Shown here: positions 5,130 to 6,853 of the stretch, piece by piece
Layout: every line of letters starts with the position of its first letter
How positions within the stretch are numbered: position 1 is the stretch's first letter
NCBI GenBank assembly: GCA_031271075.1
Contig: JAISWN010000290.1
Span: forward strand, 1 to 6,853
Direction: 5' to 3'
Source of the DNA: Treponema sp.
GTDB lineage: Bacteria; Spirochaetota; Spirochaetia; Treponematales; Breznakiellaceae
DNA length: 6,853 nt
The notes under the pieces: generated by a model
What the model was told of the DNA's origin: nothing
What the model saw: the letters and a program-made list of their open reading frames with translations, nothing else
The model's database searches: none
Translations under genes and position numbers: made by a program

Positions 5130-6853
5130 ATGGATAAGATCTTGATTCTGGATTTCGGGAGCCAGACGACCCAGCTTATCAGCCGCCGGATCCGGGACAT
5201 GGGCGTCTATACGGAGATAGTTCCCGGGGACACCCTCCTAACCGGCGAACTCCTCTCCGGGGGAACCACGGGCCGCCGGGTTCGGGGCTTCATCCTCTCC
5301 GGCTCTCCTGAGTCGGTGTATACCGGCCTGGGAACCGGGCCGGACAAGCGGCTCTACAGCCTGGATCTGCCCGTCCTGGGGATCTGCTACGGCCTTCAGC
5401 GGATGAATTACGACAATGGGGGCATGGTGGAAGCCCTGCCCAAACAGGAGTACGGCCGTATCGAGGTACAGGTTACCAGGGGATCGCTCCTCGAATTCCG
5501 GGAAGACGCGCCGAATTTCGGTCTTGCCGCCCGCTTTTTCCGGGCTTTTGACCCGGCGGTTTCCCTGGAAGCCATCACCGGCGGCCCGGTTCCCGGCCCG
5601 GAAGAAGCCCCGGCCCCTTACGCCTCAAAACCCGCCTCCTTTTCCTTAACCGCCTGGATGAGCCACGGGGATACCCTTACCCGCATTGCCCCGGGGTTCC
5701 GGATCTGCGGTACCAGCGGGAACGGTTACCCGGCGGTGGTGATTCACGACGAAAAACCCTGGTTCGGCCTTCAGTTCCACCCGGAGGTAACCCACTGCGA
5801 GAGGGGCCTTGAGATCCTTGCCTCCTTTGTCTTCGGTGTCTGCGGCGCGGCGGGGGGCTGGACCATGGAGCGGTACGTGGAGGAGGTGCGGGCCTCCCTC
5901 TCCGCCCGGGTAGGCTCAAACCCGGTACTGCTCCTCATCTCCGGCGGGGTAGACTCCACCGTAGCCGGGGCACTTCTCCTCAAGACCCTGTCCCCCCAGC
6001 AGGTACACCTGATGTACATGGACACGGGGCTTATGCGGAAGGACGAAACCGGAACCGTTAAAAAGGCCCTTGAAAAAATGGGGGCCAGACACCTTCACAT
6101 CGTTCACTGCGAGGAGGAGTTCCTCTCCGCCCTCCGGGGCCTTACCGAACCGGAAGCCAAGCGAAAGGCCATAGGGGATCTTTTCATCACCATCCAGGAA
6201 CGGGAGGTAGACCGCCTGGGGCTGCCGGAAAGCTATTTCCTGGCCCAGGGAACCCTCTACACGGATCTGATCGAGTCCGGCAAGGGGGTGGGGAAAAAGG
6301 CCCGGCTGATAAAGAGCCACCACAATGTGAGCAGCCCCCTGGTAGACGCGAAACGCCGGGCCGGCGGGATCATCGAACCCCTGGACCGGCTTTACAAAGA
6401 CGAGGTCCGCCGCCTGGGCCTCCTTTTGGGGGTAGACGGGGAAGTGATCCGCCGCCACCCCTTCCCCGGCCCCGGCCTTGCGGTTCGGATCCTTGGGGAG
6501 GTAAGCCGGGAAAAGTGCGGTATCCTGCGGGAGGCGGACGCCCTCTATATCGGGGAACTGAAAAAACGGACAAATCCGGAAACCGGGAAGATCCTTTACG
6601 ATGAAATCTGGCAGGCCTTCGCGGTGCTGTTGCCGATCCGCTCGGTGGGCGTGGCCGGGGACGAACGGAAGTACGGCTGGGTTCTGGCTCTGCGGGCCAT
6701 TACCAGCGCCGACGGCATGACCGCCGACGTTTACCCCTTCCCCGCCCGGGATCTGCTGGAAATTTCCACCCTCATCACCAACACCGTCAAAGATATCGGC
6801 CGGGTCACCTACGACATTTCAAGCAAGCCCCCGGCCACCATCGAGTGGGAGTA
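5130..6853 (+). CDS. guaA: GMP synthase (glutamine-hydrolysing) GuaA, lacking only the last stop-codon base
   Basis: GuaA aminates XMP to GMP using ATP and ammonia from glutamine, the last step of the guanine branch. The frame runs unbroken for 574 codons to IEWE, the normal family C-terminus (SKPPATIEWE). The final two bases TA should begin the stop codon, so the protein is complete. The class I glutaminase domain (about 1-230) has nucleophile Cys86 (GICYG) and His217/Glu219 (FHPEV). The ATP-pyrophosphatase domain has the P-loop SGGVDSTV (271-278), MDTGLMR (297-303) and KSHHNV (395-400). The C-terminal dimerisation domain has HPFPGPGLAVRILGE (443-457) and GDERKYG (510-516). It is longer than E. 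coli GuaA (525 residues). Most of the excess, about 36 residues, lies between Cys86 and His217, within a Pro/Ala-rich stretch (about 128-172) before WMSHGD. After Cys86 the sequence reads LQRMNYDNGG, less typical than MQLMAHQLGG. The 118-bp spacer after purA holds a terminator-like hairpin and a structured leader. Confidence 0.96.
   Translation, partial: MDKILILDFGSQTTQLISRRIRDMGVYTEIVPGDTLLTGELLSGGTTGRRVRGFILSGSPESVYTGLGTGPDKRLYSLDLPVLGICYGLQRMNYDNGGMVEALPKQEYGRIEVQVTRGSLLEFREDAPNFGLAARFFRAFDPAVSLEAITGGPVPGPEEAPAPYASKPASFSLTAWMSHGDTLTRIAPGFRICGTSGNGYPAVVIHDEKPWFGLQFHPEVTHCERGLEILASFVFGVCGAAGGWTMERYVEEVRASLSARVGSNPVLLLISGGVDSTVAGALLLKTLSPQQVHLMYMDTGLMRKDETGTVKKALEKMGARHLHIVHCEEEFLSALRGLTEPEAKRKAIGDLFITIQEREVDRLGLPESYFLAQGTLYTDLIESGKGVGKKARLIKSHHNVSSPLVDAKRRAGGIIEPLDRLYKDEVRRLGLLLGVDGEVIRRHPFPGPGLAVRILGEVSREKCGILREADALYIGELKKRTNPETGKILYDEIWQAFAVLLPIRSVGVAGDERKYGWVLALRAITSADGMTADVYPFPARDLLEISTLITNTVKDIGRVTYDISSKPPATIEWE

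Noticed and set aside
5916..6458. 180-codon minus-strand frame inside guaA
   Set aside because: It is a shadow of the intact guaA frame, which carries all the conserved motifs.
1..6853. CRISPR array, insertion sequence, tRNA or rRNA, or defence system
   Set aside because: I saw no regular direct repeats, transposase motifs, tRNA cloverleaf or 3' CCA arm; almost the whole window is accounted for by eight coding regions.

Overview
The window is GC-rich chromosomal DNA, dense with housekeeping-type genes. It carries no mobile element, CRISPR array, tRNA or rRNA that I can see. I infer a spirochaete, probably a relative of the higher-GC treponemes. The inference rests on divergent-looking PurA and GuaA sequences, an MtaB with an unusual CRVRVARG loop after its radical-SAM cysteines, a small bactofilin next to an exported TPR protein, and short zinc-ribbon proteins. 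It comes from protein style alone and could not be checked against a database.

Layout. (1) Positions 1-1234, plus strand: the 3' end of an unidentified protein gene, then two small zinc-ribbon genes, an FmdB-family protein and a double zinc ribbon with a C-terminal membrane anchor. The gaps of 22 and 24 bp suggest one transcription unit entering from the left. (2) Positions 3671-1268, minus strand: a tightly packed operon of bactofilin, exported TPR protein and mtaB (tRNA t6A methylthiotransferase). It converges on the zinc-ribbon operon across 33 bp with no recognisable terminator. (3) Positions 3785 to the window end, plus strand, divergent from the bactofilin operon: purA (IMP to adenylosuccinate), a terminator-like structure, a structured 118-bp spacer, and guaA (XMP to GMP). 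The window ends two bases into what should be the guaA stop codon.

How the genes work together. PurA and GuaA act on the two branches that lead from IMP to AMP and to GMP, so their adjacency fits balanced adenine and guanine nucleotide supply. The most interesting non-coding element is the purA-guaA spacer. An 11-bp perfect inverted repeat (5047-5057 / 5097-5107) encloses two smaller hairpins, giving a predicted three-way junction. Its 3' arm plus the next two bases is also complementary to the guaA Shine-Dalgarno region (5117-5124). This upstream arm, anti-SD and SD arrangement resembles a translational switch, but it matches no riboswitch family I recognise. A dispersed REP-like palindrome is a serious alternative. 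The spacer also begins with two mutually exclusive hairpins at the end of purA, one of which looks like an intrinsic terminator.

Other points are a possibly leaderless bactofilin mRNA, a shortened PurA with a changed GTP-binding motif, an expanded GuaA glutaminase domain, and a nine-T tract in the signal-peptide codons of the TPR gene.
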